Source: Bacteroidales bacterium | GTDB taxonomy: Bacteria > Bacteroidota > Bacteroidia > Bacteroidales > JAOZVK01 | Assembly (NCBI GenBank): GCA_029938185.1 | Contig: JAOZVK010000384.1 | Span: 1 to 5,723, forward strand | DNA length: 5,723 nt | Direction of reading: 5' to 3' | Part shown: positions 5,671-5,723 of the stretch, piece by piece | Layout of the letters: the number at the start of each line of letters is the position of its first letter | Numbering within the stretch: position 1 is the first letter of the stretch | Program-made: the position numbers and the translations under genes | The notes under the pieces: model-generated | The model's database searches: none | The model's input: the letters and a program-made list of their open reading frames with translations, nothing else | Told to the model about the DNA's origin: nothing

Positions 5671-5723
5671 GTGCTGGTGGCGGTGGTTTTGTGGTGTTTT
5701 TTTTCGTGCTTCGCACTCAAAAA
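5671..5723. repeat. TGG-rich, GC-richer repeat-like segment at the right edge
   Basis: This segment contrasts with its AT-rich surroundings: GTGCTGGTGGCGGTGG, then TTTTGTGGTG (5687-5696), which is the inverted partner of 2418-2427, then an eight-T run and GTGC-TTC-GCAC, a 4-bp stem with a 3-base loop (5706-5716), followed by TCAAAAA. The T and A runs could extend the stem, and its other arm may continue beyond the window. It resembles the short GC-rich repeats that separate genes in Bacteroidota accessory regions. There is no coding sequence here. Confidence 0.35.

Noticed and set aside
5700..5723. Hairpin GTGC-TTC-GCAC beside T and A runs as an intrinsic terminator
   Set aside because: The stem is only 4 bp and on neither strand does a T-tract follow the hairpin; the T-runs precede it. 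It is better treated as part of a repeat cut by the window edge.
1..5723. CRISPR array, tRNA, rRNA or insertion sequence
   Set aside because: No regularly spaced direct repeats, no cloverleaf or rRNA-like sequence, and no transposase motifs were seen on either strand.

Overview
The window is AT-rich, about 30% GC by eye. All convincing genes lie on the minus strand, lack Shine-Dalgarno sequences, and the best promoter has the TAnnTTTG -7 element of Bacteroidota. The protein families also fit, so I infer a Bacteroidota genome (Flavobacteriia or Cytophagia-like), in an accessory, defence-rich region.

Reading in the direction of transcription (right to left): positions 5616-5723 hold a GC-richer, TGG-rich repeat-like segment and a promoter (5634-5662). 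Next is a two-gene operon. The first gene (3381-5615) encodes a 744-residue fusion of an HNH-type zinc nuclease domain, one type I restriction specificity-subunit-like DNA-recognition domain, and a histidine-kinase-like module (coiled coil, candidate phospho-His, GHKL ATPase). One base later starts a 305-residue protein (2462-3379) with a complete receiver domain and an unrecognised helical C-terminal domain. After a 182-base gap comes a Shedu (SduA, DUF4263) anti-phage nuclease (1185-2279). Then come a small gene broken by a one-base insertion (761-1085), a hypothetical gene four bases behind it (283-756), a GC-rich hairpin resembling an integron attC site that overlaps that gene's stop codon (251-288), and a doubtful 46-codon ORF (92-232).

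The main discovery candidate is the HNH-TRD-kinase/receiver pair. I infer a two-component system whose sensor reads DNA (sequence, methylation or ends) through the restriction-type modules and signals to its neighbour, possibly as a phage-defence system. It sits beside Shedu and is bracketed by a 10-bp inverted repeat. The HNH domain has Gln where the catalytic His is expected, which would suit a DNA sensor better than a cutter. No methyltransferase or restriction motor subunit is present in the window.
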